This document shows, piece by piece, positions 1-7,962 of a stretch of DNA of 64,000 nucleotides. The stretch spans positions 293,260 through 357,259 of the forward strand of contig JBFLZR010000003.1 in NCBI GenBank assembly GCA_040756055.1, given 5' to 3'. The first letter of the stretch is position 1; each line of letters begins with the position of its first letter. Under the pieces are notes generated by a model. It searched no databases and was not told the origin of the DNA. It was given only the letters and a program-made list of their open reading frames with translations. Source of the DNA: Candidatus Zixiibacteriota bacterium. GTDB taxonomy: Bacteria; Zixibacteria; MSB-5A5; GN15; FEB-12. The position numbers and the translations under genes were made by a program.

Positions 1-350
1 TAGAGAAGTTTTACAGCGCTCTGGAGTTGTCCAGAGGCAGTGAGATACCGGAAATAGAAGACTCTCAGGCCGAAGAGAAGCTCGAATCCTTTAATCAGAG
101 ACTCGAGAGTATCAAAGATGAGTATCAGGTGACGACATCGGATGTCGAAGCTTATGAGATGGCACTGCAGTTTGAGAGTGGAACAGAGGAGTTCTACGAA
201 GAGAAGTTGCGTGAGGCGGAGAATCCGAAGATTCGGCGATTTTACCAGTGGCTGATGGACGAGGAGCAGATGCACACGAGGCTATTGAAGTCGTGTTTGA
301 GATTTGTGGAGAATCCAGCGGAGTGGTTCGCCAAGAGGAAGAGGATTTGA
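1..350 (+). CDS. Ferritin-like/rubrerythrin-family protein, C-terminal part (5' end outside window)
   Basis: The reading frame is open to the left edge, so this is the C-terminal 115 or so residues of a longer gene. The visible part starts EKFYSALEL, the usual first-helix pattern of ferritin-like four-helix proteins. After a linker rich in Glu it has a second helix pair: FESGTEEFYEEKLREAE, then DEEQMHTRLL. Spaced E...E..H patterns of this kind bind a di-iron centre in rubrerythrins, so a role in iron or peroxide handling is likely. The match is to the fold and not to a specific named family. The gene ends at TGA 348-350 and is followed by about 140 bp without a gene. A second protein of the same broad class lies at 4530-5039. 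Confidence 0.7.
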   Translation, partial: EKFYSALELSRGSEIPEIEDSQAEEKLESFNQRLESIKDEYQVTTSDVEAYEMALQFESGTEEFYEEKLREAENPKIRRFYQWLMDEEQMHTRLLKSCLRFVENPAEWFAKRKRI

Positions 351-491
351 TTGGTAAGTGTAATGCCCTGTGAAAGAAGGCGTTAAGGGGTAAAACAATT
401 CGTAACGGTGATATTAAAAGCTTTACTGTATTAGTGAACATACATATATTGATTTAACATTTTTTGGCGACGAAAACATGGAGACAACTAG

Positions 492-1859
492 ATGACGCCA
501 TCTGAATACCTCAAGAAGACCGAAAAGAAGAGATTCGACGATCTGTTCAAGCTTCTGCGATTCCCGTCTGTGTCGGCAAAATCAGAACATAAAAAGGATA
601 TGAAAATCTGCTCGGACTGGCTAAGAAAGCATTTGAGCGATATAGGCTTTAAGGCAAAGGTTCTTCCGACCGGCGGGCATCCGGTTGTGTATGCGGAATA
701 TCTGGTTGGCAAGGATGTGCCGACAGTTCTGTATTATGGTCACTACGATGTTCAACCTCCGGAACCTCTTGATTTGTGGAAGACTGGACCTTTCCAGCCG
801 CAAATTCGTAGCGGTTACATTTATTCCCGGGGTGTTGCGGACGACAAAGGGCAGACGTTTTGTCACATCAAAGGTCTTGAGGCGGTTATCAAGACCACCG
901 GTACTCTTCCGATAAATGTGAAGTTCATTATCGAGGGTGAGGAAGAGGTATCATCGGAACACCTTCCCGCGTTCATAAAGAAAAACAAGAGGATGCTCAG
1001 GTCCGATATCGCCGTTGTGTCCGACACGGCGCAGTTTGCCAAGGAAGTGCCGGCGGTTACTTTCGGTTTGCGCGGTCTGGCCTCGGTAGAGGTTTTTGTA
1101 TATGGCCCGACTCGAGATCTCCATTCCGGGACTTTCGGCGGGGCTGTTGCCAATCCGGTCAATGTTCTGGCGTGGTTAATCGGTCAGTTGCATGATAAGA
1201 ATGGAAAAGTGGCGGTTCCGGGCTTTTATGAGGATGTTAGACCTGTCAGTGCCTGGGAGCGCGAGCAATTCAAAAAACTCCCGTTCAACGAGTCTGCCTA
1301 CAGGAAGTCGCTGGGTGTTCCCGCGCTTAACGGAGAGAAGAACTATACGACTTTTGAGCGGACATGGTCCAGGCCGACTCTTGATGTTAACGGTATAGCG
1401 GGTGGCTATCAGGGCGAGGGCGGCAAGACCATTATTCCGTCGAAAGCCTCAGCCAAGATCACGATGAGGCTGGTTCCCAATCAGGATCCGTGGGATATTT
1501 GTAACAAGGCGGAAAAATATCTACTCAAGATAGCCCCGAAGACTGTCAAGGTGAAGGTCGATAAGCATGGAGGGGCGACCGCGGTGGAGGTTCCTATCGA
1601 GGGCCCCTGGCTTGATGCCGCGGCGCTCGCGATCAAGAAGGGCTTTGGGACATCGCCGGTGTTCATGAAGGAGGGTGGTTCAATTCCGATAGTGGGCGAT
1701 TTCAAGCGCATACTCGGTATTAACACTATACTAATTGGATTCGGACAGAGTGATGATAATGTTCATTCTCCGAATGAGCGACTCCGTGTAAAAGATTTTG
1801 AACGTGGTTGCAGGACAGCAGCGGCCCTTCCGGCTGAATTGGCGCAGGTAAAGGTGTAA
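492..1859 (+). CDS. M20-family dipeptidase (carnosinase/CNDP-like metallopeptidase)
   Basis: This 455-residue protein is a zinc-dependent dipeptidase/exopeptidase of family M20, probably cytoplasmic because no signal peptide is visible. The metal-binding motifs are in order: YYGHYDVQPP (His84 and Asp86), GVADDKGQ (bridging Asp117), IEGEEEVSS (catalytic/metal Glu151-Glu152), and a C-terminal DDNVHSPNE motif with the last His ligand. The lid/dimerisation domain sits between roughly residues 195 and 350, and LRGLASVEV is typical of the CNDP branch. A purine-rich GGAGAC precedes ATG 492. It is the first gene of a plus-strand run and overlaps the SDR gene by one base (TAATG), which indicates translational coupling. 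The substrate dipeptide cannot be read from the sequence. Confidence 0.9.
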   Translation: MTPSEYLKKTEKKRFDDLFKLLRFPSVSAKSEHKKDMKICSDWLRKHLSDIGFKAKVLPTGGHPVVYAEYLVGKDVPTVLYYGHYDVQPPEPLDLWKTGPFQPQIRSGYIYSRGVADDKGQTFCHIKGLEAVIKTTGTLPINVKFIIEGEEEVSSEHLPAFIKKNKRMLRSDIAVVSDTAQFAKEVPAVTFGLRGLASVEVFVYGPTRDLHSGTFGGAVANPVNVLAWLIGQLHDKNGKVAVPGFYEDVRPVSAWEREQFKKLPFNESAYRKSLGVPALNGEKNYTTFERTWSRPTLDVNGIAGGYQGEGGKTIIPSKASAKITMRLVPNQDPWDICNKAEKYLLKIAPKTVKVKVDKHGGATAVEVPIEGPWLDAAALAIKKGFGTSPVFMKEGGSIPIVGDFKRILGINTILIGFGQSDDNVHSPNERLRVKDFERGCRTAAALPAELAQVKV

Positions 1860-2638
1860 TGGAACTCGGCCTCAAGGGCAAGAAAGCATTAGTTACTGGC
1901 GCCTCCGCAGGACTGGGGGCAGCAGCCGCTATGGCGCTGGCTATGGAGGGTGTTCAGCTTTATATCAACTCCCGTGATATAAATAAACTCCAGAAGGCAG
2001 CTGACAGAATAACCGAGAGGACGGGCATCACGCCCGTCATGTGCGTGGGGGATGTCTCCAGAGCGGCCGATATAGAGAAGCTCGAGAGCCGGATTGGTCA
2101 TGTCGATATCCTCGTTTCCAACGCCGGGGGGCCTCCACCGGGGCAATTTACCGACCTTCCTGCGGAAAGCTGGCAGGAGGGGCTCGATCTGGTGCTGTTT
2201 TCCGCCATTAATTTGACCAGGATGGTAATCGACGGTATGATAAAGCAGAAATGGGGAAGACTGATTTATCTTACTTCGGTTGGGGTGCTGCAGCCGATTG
2301 ATGATCTGATTCTATCCAATACTTATCGGGCAGGTGTGACCGGTTTTTGCAAGACGATTTCCAACAATTATGCCAAATACGGTATTACCGCCAATTGCGT
2401 CTGTCCCGGATACACCGCTACGGAGAGGCTGGCCAATCTGGCCGCGAAGAAATCCGAAGAGACGGGTAAACCGGTTGAGGAAATCGTGAAAGGCTTTGCC
2501 GCTAACATACCGGCCGGGCGTATAGGTAAGCCGGAAGAACTGGCTGCTCTTATCACATTCCTTGCGTCCGATAAAGCGGCGTTTATCACCGGAACATCGA
2601 TACCGGTTGATGGCGGTATGTTCAAGAGCCTGATTTAG
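1859..2638 (+). CDS. SDR-family oxidoreductase with non-canonical active site
   Basis: This 259-residue short-chain dehydrogenase/reductase has a Rossmann nucleotide-binding motif near the N-terminus (TGASAGLGAA), the NAGG element (SNAGGPPPG) and the C-terminal VDGGMFKSL segment. It resembles the 3-oxoacyl-ACP-reductase-like branch. The catalytic region differs from standard SDRs. Counting from the active-site Ser in LTSVGV, the usual Tyr (+13) is Ser and the usual Lys (+17) is Arg, within LSNTYRAGVTGF. A subfamily with an LSN..RA signature is known, so this is probably a real family feature and not decay. Its start overlaps the stop of the M20 dipeptidase gene, so the two are co-translated. 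Whether it is an active oxidoreductase is uncertain. Confidence 0.88.
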   Translation: MELGLKGKKALVTGASAGLGAAAAMALAMEGVQLYINSRDINKLQKAADRITERTGITPVMCVGDVSRAADIEKLESRIGHVDILVSNAGGPPPGQFTDLPAESWQEGLDLVLFSAINLTRMVIDGMIKQKWGRLIYLTSVGVLQPIDDLILSNTYRAGVTGFCKTISNNYAKYGITANCVCPGYTATERLANLAAKKSEETGKPVEEIVKGFAANIPAGRIGKPEELAALITFLASDKAAFITGTSIPVDGGMFKSLI

Positions 2639-2664
2639 CCATTAGTCCGCTGTGGATTCCTGCC

Positions 2665-3573
2665 GTGGCAATACCATCACAAGAAACTGAACGTCGGCCG
2701 GGCCAAATTCGGTTGGCGTCGCTATTGCCGGCTATCATACTTCTTCAGATTCTTGATGCTCTCTGTTTTCCGATTACAAGGTATGGAACATTAATCATCG
2801 AGCCGTTCACGTTTGCGTTTTTTCGTTTTGTAATTTCTTCCGCTGTGCTTCTGACAGTCGTCCGATTTTTCAGGCGAACACCGCCGGTGGAGCGCAGGGA
2901 TTGGCCGAAGATTGTTCTTCTGGCGGTACTGATAATCCCCGGCAATCAAATGTTGTATATGTTCGGGCAGTCGATGACAGCGGCCGGGCATGGAGCCTTT
3001 CTGTTCGCAACGTCGCCGGTCTGGATATTTTTGCTCGCCATAATACATCTTAAAGAGTCTGTCACGGCAAAGAAAGTGTCCGGCATAGTCCTTTCGTTTG
3101 GCGGGGTTCTGGTGATAATGTTCGGGGGAGAGGCGCATTTCGGTTTCGAGTACCTCCTTGGGGATCTAATAATCCTCATCGCCGTGATGGCCTGGTGCTA
3201 TTATACCATTATCGGGAAACCGCTCGTTGAGAAGTATGGCGCTTTTCGTGTGACTGCTTATGCGCTGTCCATTGGCTCCGTTTTGTATTTTCCTTTTGGG
3301 CTTTATCGCGCGGTGACGTTTGACTATGCCGGGGTGACGTTGGCCGCATGGGGTGCGGTGGCTTTTATGGCGCTGGGCATGTCTGTCGGTTTATACGTCT
3401 TATGGTACTGGGTTTTGAAACATATGGACGCTTCCCGCGTAGCAGTATGGCATAACCTGTTTCCGGTGATTTCGGCGGTAGTGGCTTATTTTATGCTCGG
3501 GGAACCACTGACGACAACTTTTGTTCTGGGGGGAGCAGTCGTTCTGGCAGGAGTAACCGTAGCGGAGGTTTGA
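2665..3573 (+). CDS. EamA/DMT-superfamily transporter, copy 1
   Basis: This 302-residue integral membrane protein has about ten hydrophobic helices arranged as two EamA repeats. Each repeat ends in a GGxxVLxGV-like helix (FGGVLVIMFGG near residue 150 and LGGAVVLAGVTV at the C-terminus). EamA proteins are inner-membrane permeases for metabolites, amino acids or drugs, and the substrate is not predictable here. The chosen start is GTG 2665, because no ATG precedes the first helix. It follows the SDR gene by 26 bp. The adjacent gene is a paralogue that aligns along its whole length (for example RYGTLIIEPFTFAFFRF here and KYGLAFIEPFAFAFYRF there), so the pair arose by tandem duplication. They may work as a heterodimer, as in some paired small transporters. 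Confidence 0.87.
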   Translation: MAIPSQETERRPGQIRLASLLPAIILLQILDALCFPITRYGTLIIEPFTFAFFRFVISSAVLLTVVRFFRRTPPVERRDWPKIVLLAVLIIPGNQMLYMFGQSMTAAGHGAFLFATSPVWIFLLAIIHLKESVTAKKVSGIVLSFGGVLVIMFGGEAHFGFEYLLGDLIILIAVMAWCYYTIIGKPLVEKYGAFRVTAYALSIGSVLYFPFGLYRAVTFDYAGVTLAAWGAVAFMALGMSVGLYVLWYWVLKHMDASRVAVWHNLFPVISAVVAYFMLGEPLTTTFVLGGAVVLAGVTVAEV

Positions 3574-3574
3574 G

Positions 3575-4504
3575 ATTATTTTAGACCAGCAACTGACACA
3601 TTCGGTAACGCCCTCAGTAGCGGTCGAGAGGACATATGGCGCCGGCTTTATCATCGGGGTGCTGGTTTTTCAGCAGACCCTGGGGGCCTTGACATTCCCG
3701 GTGGCAAAATATGGTTTGGCGTTTATTGAGCCATTTGCTTTCGCGTTCTACCGTTTCGCTCTGTCTTCGGTGATCCTGTTGTCCATCGTGAGGTTCATGA
3801 ATCACGCTGTTGCTATCGATAGGGCGGATTACTGGAAAATCATAGGACTGGGATTTCTGATTATCCCGTTCAATCAAACCACATACCTTGTCGGGCAGTC
3901 ACTGACGGGTGCGGGACACGGGGCGCTGCTTTTCGCGACGGTACCGATTTGGATTTTTATCGGCGCCATGCTGCACCTTCGCGAGAGACCTTCCGTTCGC
4001 CGTACCCTGGGCGTCGTAGTCGCTCTCAGTGGCGTCATAATCGTCATGACCACGGGTGCTGTTCAAATCAGCTCAGACTATCTCTGGGGCGATCTTCTTA
4101 TTTTGATAGCGGTCTTTGCCTGGGCCTATTATGCTGTTCTCGGCAAGAAACTGGTTCGCAAGTATGGCGCCCTGCGCGTCACTGCTTACGCGCTTGCTTC
4201 GGGTTCGCTTCTTTATTTTCCTTTTGGGCTGTATTTCGCCACGAAAGTCGATTACGCCGCCGTGCCGGTGTCGGCGTGGGGTTCGGTGGCTTATGTGGCC
4301 ATTGGCGTATCTGTTGTTGCCTATGTTTTGTGGTACTGGGTGTTGAAATACTTCGAGGCATCACGGGTAGCGGTGTTTCACAATATCCAGCCCCTGATTG
4401 CCTCCGGAGTAGCCTATGTATGGCTCAACGAACCGCTTGGCCTGACTTTCGTCGTGGGAGGCTCGGTTGCGCTGCTTGGTGTGGTTATCGCCGAGACCCG
4501 CTGA
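3575..4504 (+). CDS. EamA/DMT-superfamily transporter, copy 2, probable ATT start
   Basis: This is the tandem paralogue of the preceding transporter, with the same two-repeat EamA layout and near-identical helix boundaries (YALASGSLLYFPFGLY against YALSIGSVLYFPFGLY). The first conventional start codon in frame is GTG 3659, but that would cut off half of the first membrane helix, which is conserved in copy 1. The frame is open upstream to 3563. A strong GGAGG at 3564-3568 lies six bases before ATT 3575, directly after the TGA of copy 1. Starting at ATT 3575 gives 309 residues against 302 for copy 1. I therefore infer a rare AUU start with translational coupling. The conservative alternative is 3659-4504 (281 residues). 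Substrate unknown. Confidence 0.82.
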   Translation: MILDQQLTHSVTPSVAVERTYGAGFIIGVLVFQQTLGALTFPVAKYGLAFIEPFAFAFYRFALSSVILLSIVRFMNHAVAIDRADYWKIIGLGFLIIPFNQTTYLVGQSLTGAGHGALLFATVPIWIFIGAMLHLRERPSVRRTLGVVVALSGVIIVMTTGAVQISSDYLWGDLLILIAVFAWAYYAVLGKKLVRKYGALRVTAYALASGSLLYFPFGLYFATKVDYAAVPVSAWGSVAYVAIGVSVVAYVLWYWVLKYFEASRVAVFHNIQPLIASGVAYVWLNEPLGLTFVVGGSVALLGVVIAETR

Positions 4505-4529
4505 AGTCCCGGCTTCGTAACTGCCTGCC

Positions 4530-5039
4530 TCAGTGTCCTTCGAGACTTTTGAAATTCTTGAACTTCGCAGTATCCGAAAAAGTGTCCGGGAACTTCATAT
4601 AAGTCAGGACGCTGTCAATCATATAAATGTGGTTGCGCTCCTCGTTGGCTATCAGATTGAGAAGGTTCTTTCGGGCCGGGTCGGGCTCTTCCTCGGCTTT
4701 TTCGCGATAGAACTTCTCGGACTTTTCCTCCAGTTTCAGCGCTTCAAGCCAGATCGACTTCTCGTTGTCGGTGAACGAGGGGTGCTTGGTGTTGTTGGAT
4801 AGCTCGACAAAGATGTTTTTGGCTTTGGTGAGCGTGGCGGAATGACTCTGGCCGGTCGTTAGCGCCGACGGACCGGCTCCTTCGTTGAGCTTTTTAAAGA
4901 TGTTGTAATGCTTCTGCTCTTCTTCGGCAAGCATTGTCAGCACCTGCCTGAGATCCGCATTTTTCTGCTCGCCGGCATGTTTCAAATAGAAAGCTTTGCC
5001 ATCGAGCTCCATCTGCATGGCAAATTCAAACATATTCAT
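4530..5039 (-). CDS. Ferritin-like (rubrerythrin-type) di-iron protein
   Basis: This 169-residue helical protein has two copies of the ferritin-like helix pair. The first has MQMELDGKAFYLKHA followed by AEEEQKHYNIFK. The second has LEEKSEKFYREKAEE followed by ANEERNHIYMID. The paired E...Y and E-x-x-H residues are the expected di-iron ligands. There is no rubredoxin-like Cys4 domain, so it is a stripped-down rubrerythrin relative, probably cytosolic, acting in peroxide or iron handling. A GGAGGG precedes ATG 5039. It lies 57 bp downstream of the M29 aminopeptidase gene on the same strand and may be co-transcribed with it. Its stop converges on that of DMT transporter 2. Confidence 0.82.
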   Translation of the reverse strand: MNMFEFAMQMELDGKAFYLKHAGEQKNADLRQVLTMLAEEEQKHYNIFKKLNEGAGPSALTTGQSHSATLTKAKNIFVELSNNTKHPSFTDNEKSIWLEALKLEEKSEKFYREKAEEEPDPARKNLLNLIANEERNHIYMIDSVLTYMKFPDTFSDTAKFKNFKSLEGH

Positions 5040-5096
5040 TTTGGTAGTAACCCTCCTTTGCTAATATATTTTCGAGTACGGAACGCTCTGACGGTT

Positions 5097-6236
5097 TCAA
5101 TCCAGACCTTCCGCTTTCAGATTCTCCTTGGAAAAGTCTTTTTCAAGCTGCGGGTCAGTGAACACACCATCCTTACGGATCAATTTCCCGTCGAACCATA
5201 TCTCGCCGCCGCCGTAGTCCTTTCGCTGGATCAAGACCAAATCCCAGTGAATTGCGGAGTCATTGCCGTTGGGGGCTTCGTCATAGCACTGGCCGGGGGT
5301 GAAGTGAATCGAGCCCGCGATCTTCTCGTCAAACAGCGTGTCTTTCATGGGCTTCAGGATGAACGGGTTTACGCCTATGGCGAATTCTCCAACATAACGG
5401 GCGCCGTCGTCGGTGTTGAAGATTTTGTTCAGTTTGTCGTTGTCACCGTCGCAGGTAGCTTTGACGATCTTGCCCTTTTCGAAGGTGAGGGAGATGTTCG
5501 TGAACACGGTTCCCTGATGCAAACTGGGGGTGTTGTAGGTAATGGTCCCGTTGACCGAGTTCCGCACCGGCGCCGTGTAAACCTCGCCGTCGGGGATGTT
5601 ACGGAGGCCGTCGCACTTGATAACGCCGATGTCTTTTATCGAGAACGTGAGGTCGGTTCCGGGCGATACTATCCGTACCTTGTCAGTGGTCTGCATCAAC
5701 GCGAAGAGTTTATCCATAGCTTTGGACATTTTGGCATAGTCGGCGCAGCATACATCATAGTAGAAATCCTCAAACGTCTCCTGCGATGTTTCCGCCAGCT
5801 GAGCCATGGCGTTGTTGGGATAGCGAAGAACGACCCAGCGGGTCCGCTTGACACGCTCTTCCAGATGAACCGGTTTGTAGAAGAGGGTGTTAAACTTGTC
5901 CATCTTCTCTGTAGGTATGTCGGCCATGTCGAAAGGATTATCAGAGCCACGAAGGGAGATATAAGTATCGGCTTTCTTCATGAGTTCCAGATGAAGTTCG
6001 GCGAGCTTTTTGAACTGGTCATCGCCGGCGCCTTTGACATACTGCCTGAGAAGAGATTCATCGCTATAATACCAGAAGGGGGTGGCTCCAAGTTCGGTGG
6101 CGCGGCGGATAACGTGTTTGGCCAGGTCCAGAGTATCTTTGCCTTTAATCTCAAGATAGAGAATTTCTCCCGGTTTGATTTTAACCGAGTATTCCAGTAA
6201 CTGGCGGGCGAGTATTTCGTTACGTTTGTCTTTCAT
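5097..6236 (-). CDS. M29-family (AmpS/aminopeptidase T-like) metallo-aminopeptidase
   Basis: This 379-residue protein matches thermophilic-type aminopeptidases of family M29: an N-terminal half with the RQLLEYSVKIKPGEILYLE opening, and a C-terminal half with NIPDGEVYTAPV, EFAIGVNPF and the SIHFTPGQCYD/SAIHWDLV segments. These C-terminal segments carry the Glu and His residues that bind the two metal ions in the family. It removes N-terminal residues from peptides in the cytoplasm. AAAGGA lies about seven bases before ATG 6236. It is the upstream gene of a likely two-gene unit with the ferritin-like gene. A long open frame antisense to it (4908-6200, plus strand) is a codon-bias shadow. Confidence 0.88.
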   Translation of the reverse strand: MKDKRNEILARQLLEYSVKIKPGEILYLEIKGKDTLDLAKHVIRRATELGATPFWYYSDESLLRQYVKGAGDDQFKKLAELHLELMKKADTYISLRGSDNPFDMADIPTEKMDKFNTLFYKPVHLEERVKRTRWVVLRYPNNAMAQLAETSQETFEDFYYDVCCADYAKMSKAMDKLFALMQTTDKVRIVSPGTDLTFSIKDIGVIKCDGLRNIPDGEVYTAPVRNSVNGTITYNTPSLHQGTVFTNISLTFEKGKIVKATCDGDNDKLNKIFNTDDGARYVGEFAIGVNPFILKPMKDTLFDEKIAGSIHFTPGQCYDEAPNGNDSAIHWDLVLIQRKDYGGGEIWFDGKLIRKDGVFTDPQLEKDFSKENLKAEGLD

Positions 6237-6383
6237 GGCCTATCCTTTCTTTGTATTTACGACCTCTGATGATAGGCAATTTAGGGCGCCAAATCAACAA
6301 AATCGGCGATTTTGTTGGAATTCGGACCGAGCCATCCCAGCTCCATCCCGAAACTTTGCCCCCGCAGCAATGTTATACTCAAT

Positions 6384-7145
6384 GTGAATCAGCAACGCGT
6401 AAAAATAGGGACTTCCGGTTTCAGCTACAAAGACTGGCTGGGTAATTTTTATCCGCAGTTCTGCCCTCAGGCCGATTTTCTCAAGTACTATTCGTCGCAG
6501 TTCAAGACAGTTGAGATTGACGCCACCTTTTATCGTGTTCCATCCAAGGAAACGGTTCAGAAGTGGGCAAAGCTGACCCCCGACGATTTCGTTTTTTCGG
6601 CCAAGTTTCCTCAGACAGTCACTCACGATGGTAACCTGTCCGCCCGTGTAGGCAACGCCCTCGATTTCATCGAAGTCATGAAACATCTGGAATCAAAGCG
6701 CGGGCCATTGCTTTTGCAGTTTCCTTACAGTTTTAAGCCCGACCAGGCGGAGCTTCTAATCGGTCTTTTGGAAGCGCTGCCGGAAAACGGTCTTTTTGCG
6801 GTGGAGTTGCGCAATAAGAAATGGCTTGATGTAAAAGACGTCTTTGAACTCTTTTGCGAAAGAAACATAGCCTTCTGCCTGATAGACCATCCGTGGATGC
6901 CATTAGTTAATATCAAGACAGCGGATTTTCAGTACATTCGCATGCTTGGCGACAGAAAGAAGATCGAGAGCGATTTCAGCTATGTCAGGTTCGGCCGGGA
7001 GCAGGAGCTTTCCCAGTGGGCTGAGATTATCCGGCAGTGGGCGGCACAGGATGTAAACTGCTTTGTGTATTTCAATAACCACTATTCCGGTCACGCTCCC
7101 ACGACCGCCGTGCTGCTTCGCGAAATCCTCGTCCAAAATACCTGA
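6384..7145 (+). CDS. DUF72 (YecE-like) family protein
   Basis: This is a DUF72 protein with the family opening VKIGTSGFSYKDWLGNFYP, the YYSSQFKTVEIDATFYRVPS segment and LQFPYSFKP, followed by VELRNKKWL and the C-terminal YFNNHYSGHAPTTA. The fold is a TIM barrel. Biochemical function is not established for the family. I place the start at GTG 6384 because the conserved domain begins six residues later. The frame extends to TTG 6312, but that stretch (rich in Pro, Ser and Cys) is unlike the family. It stands alone between the divergent M29 gene and cheW. Confidence 0.85.
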   Translation: MNQQRVKIGTSGFSYKDWLGNFYPQFCPQADFLKYYSSQFKTVEIDATFYRVPSKETVQKWAKLTPDDFVFSAKFPQTVTHDGNLSARVGNALDFIEVMKHLESKRGPLLLQFPYSFKPDQAELLIGLLEALPENGLFAVELRNKKWLDVKDVFELFCERNIAFCLIDHPWMPLVNIKTADFQYIRMLGDRKKIESDFSYVRFGREQELSQWAEIIRQWAAQDVNCFVYFNNHYSGHAPTTAVLLREILVQNT

Positions 7146-7371
7146 GACTGACTTCCTTCGTACTGCCGTTATATAATGTATAAGTTTATGTGAGGGGCGC
7201 ATACTATTGGTGGGCAGTGTTTTATATGTGCATTGTTTTGACTGGCACGCTCGGCCAGCAGGGCCGTTATGCTTCTACTGCTTAAAGTACGCTCGCATCC
7301 TACCGATACTTGCATTGACAGGATTTCTGACAGCCATAAGGCGGACTTGTGTTACCTAAGGAGCATGTTCA

Positions 7372-7884
7372 ATGCACAGTACCGATAAGACAGGGACTTT
7401 AGCCGGGTCGGCACACGATAGGCCAAATCCGGTGCAGATTCTGACGATAAGTATCGGCCCCGAGGAGTTCGGGGTAGACATTATGGAGGTCGAAGAGATT
7501 CTCCAGAGGCCGACTATCAGTCCGATACCGGGTGCGCCGAATTATGTCGAAGGTACGGTGAGATACGGCGAAAATGTTGTCCCGGTCGTTAACATGCGCA
7601 AGGGCTTCGGTCTTGAAGCTACGGAAGGCGACAGCCAGAGTCGCGTCATAGTCGTGAAGATCGAGGGTAAGTTGGCCGGAATGCGGGTTGATTCGGTCAA
7701 CGGTATTGTTCGCATAACGCAGTCGGAAATTGAACCGACCGGTGATATCAGTAAAGGTGTGGTAAGTCCGGCCTACATCAAGAGCATTGTCAATTTCGAT
7801 GATCGTTCGCTCGGCATTCTGAATCTCGCGAAGACAATCGAGATTGGTCGGCTGTCAAGATCCGTTACTGATCCATCGGGGTAA
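7372..7884 (+). CDS. CheW-domain protein, isolated from other chemotaxis genes
   Basis: This 170-residue protein is essentially one CheW/SH3-like adaptor domain (residues about 20-160). It has LTISIGPEEFGVDIMEVEEIL, then PGAPNYVEGTVRYGENVVPVVNMR and a VDSVNGIVRI strand. CheW couples chemoreceptors to the CheA kinase in the cytoplasm. AAGGAG sits eight bases before ATG 7372, and a hairpin follows the stop, so it looks monocistronic. There is no cheA, receptor or flagellar gene in the window, so its partners are elsewhere. It could equally serve a non-flagellar chemosensory pathway. Confidence 0.88.
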   Translation: MHSTDKTGTLAGSAHDRPNPVQILTISIGPEEFGVDIMEVEEILQRPTISPIPGAPNYVEGTVRYGENVVPVVNMRKGFGLEATEGDSQSRVIVVKIEGKLAGMRVDSVNGIVRITQSEIEPTGDISKGVVSPAYIKSIVNFDDRSLGILNLAKTIEIGRLSRSVTDPSG

Positions 7885-7913
7885 GGATATCCCGAGAGTC
7901 TCCAAAGCAGGAC

Positions 7914-7938
7914 AGCCGGCGTTTCAGCCGGCTTTCTT
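7914..7938 (+). terminator. Probable intrinsic terminator after the CheW gene
   Basis: A 7-bp perfect stem (AGCCGGC at 7914-7920, GCCGGCT at 7927-7933) with a 6-base loop is followed by TTCTT. It lies 30 bp after the CheW stop and before the convergent galT stop. Confidence 0.6.
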
Positions 7939-7962
7939 GCATCTATCTGACCGTTAATACCA

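Noticed and set aside
4908-6200. 430-codon open frame on the plus strand antisense to the M29 aminopeptidase
   Set aside because: It lies wholly opposite a well-supported gene, has no recognisable domain, and such shadows arise from codon bias in GC-rich genes.
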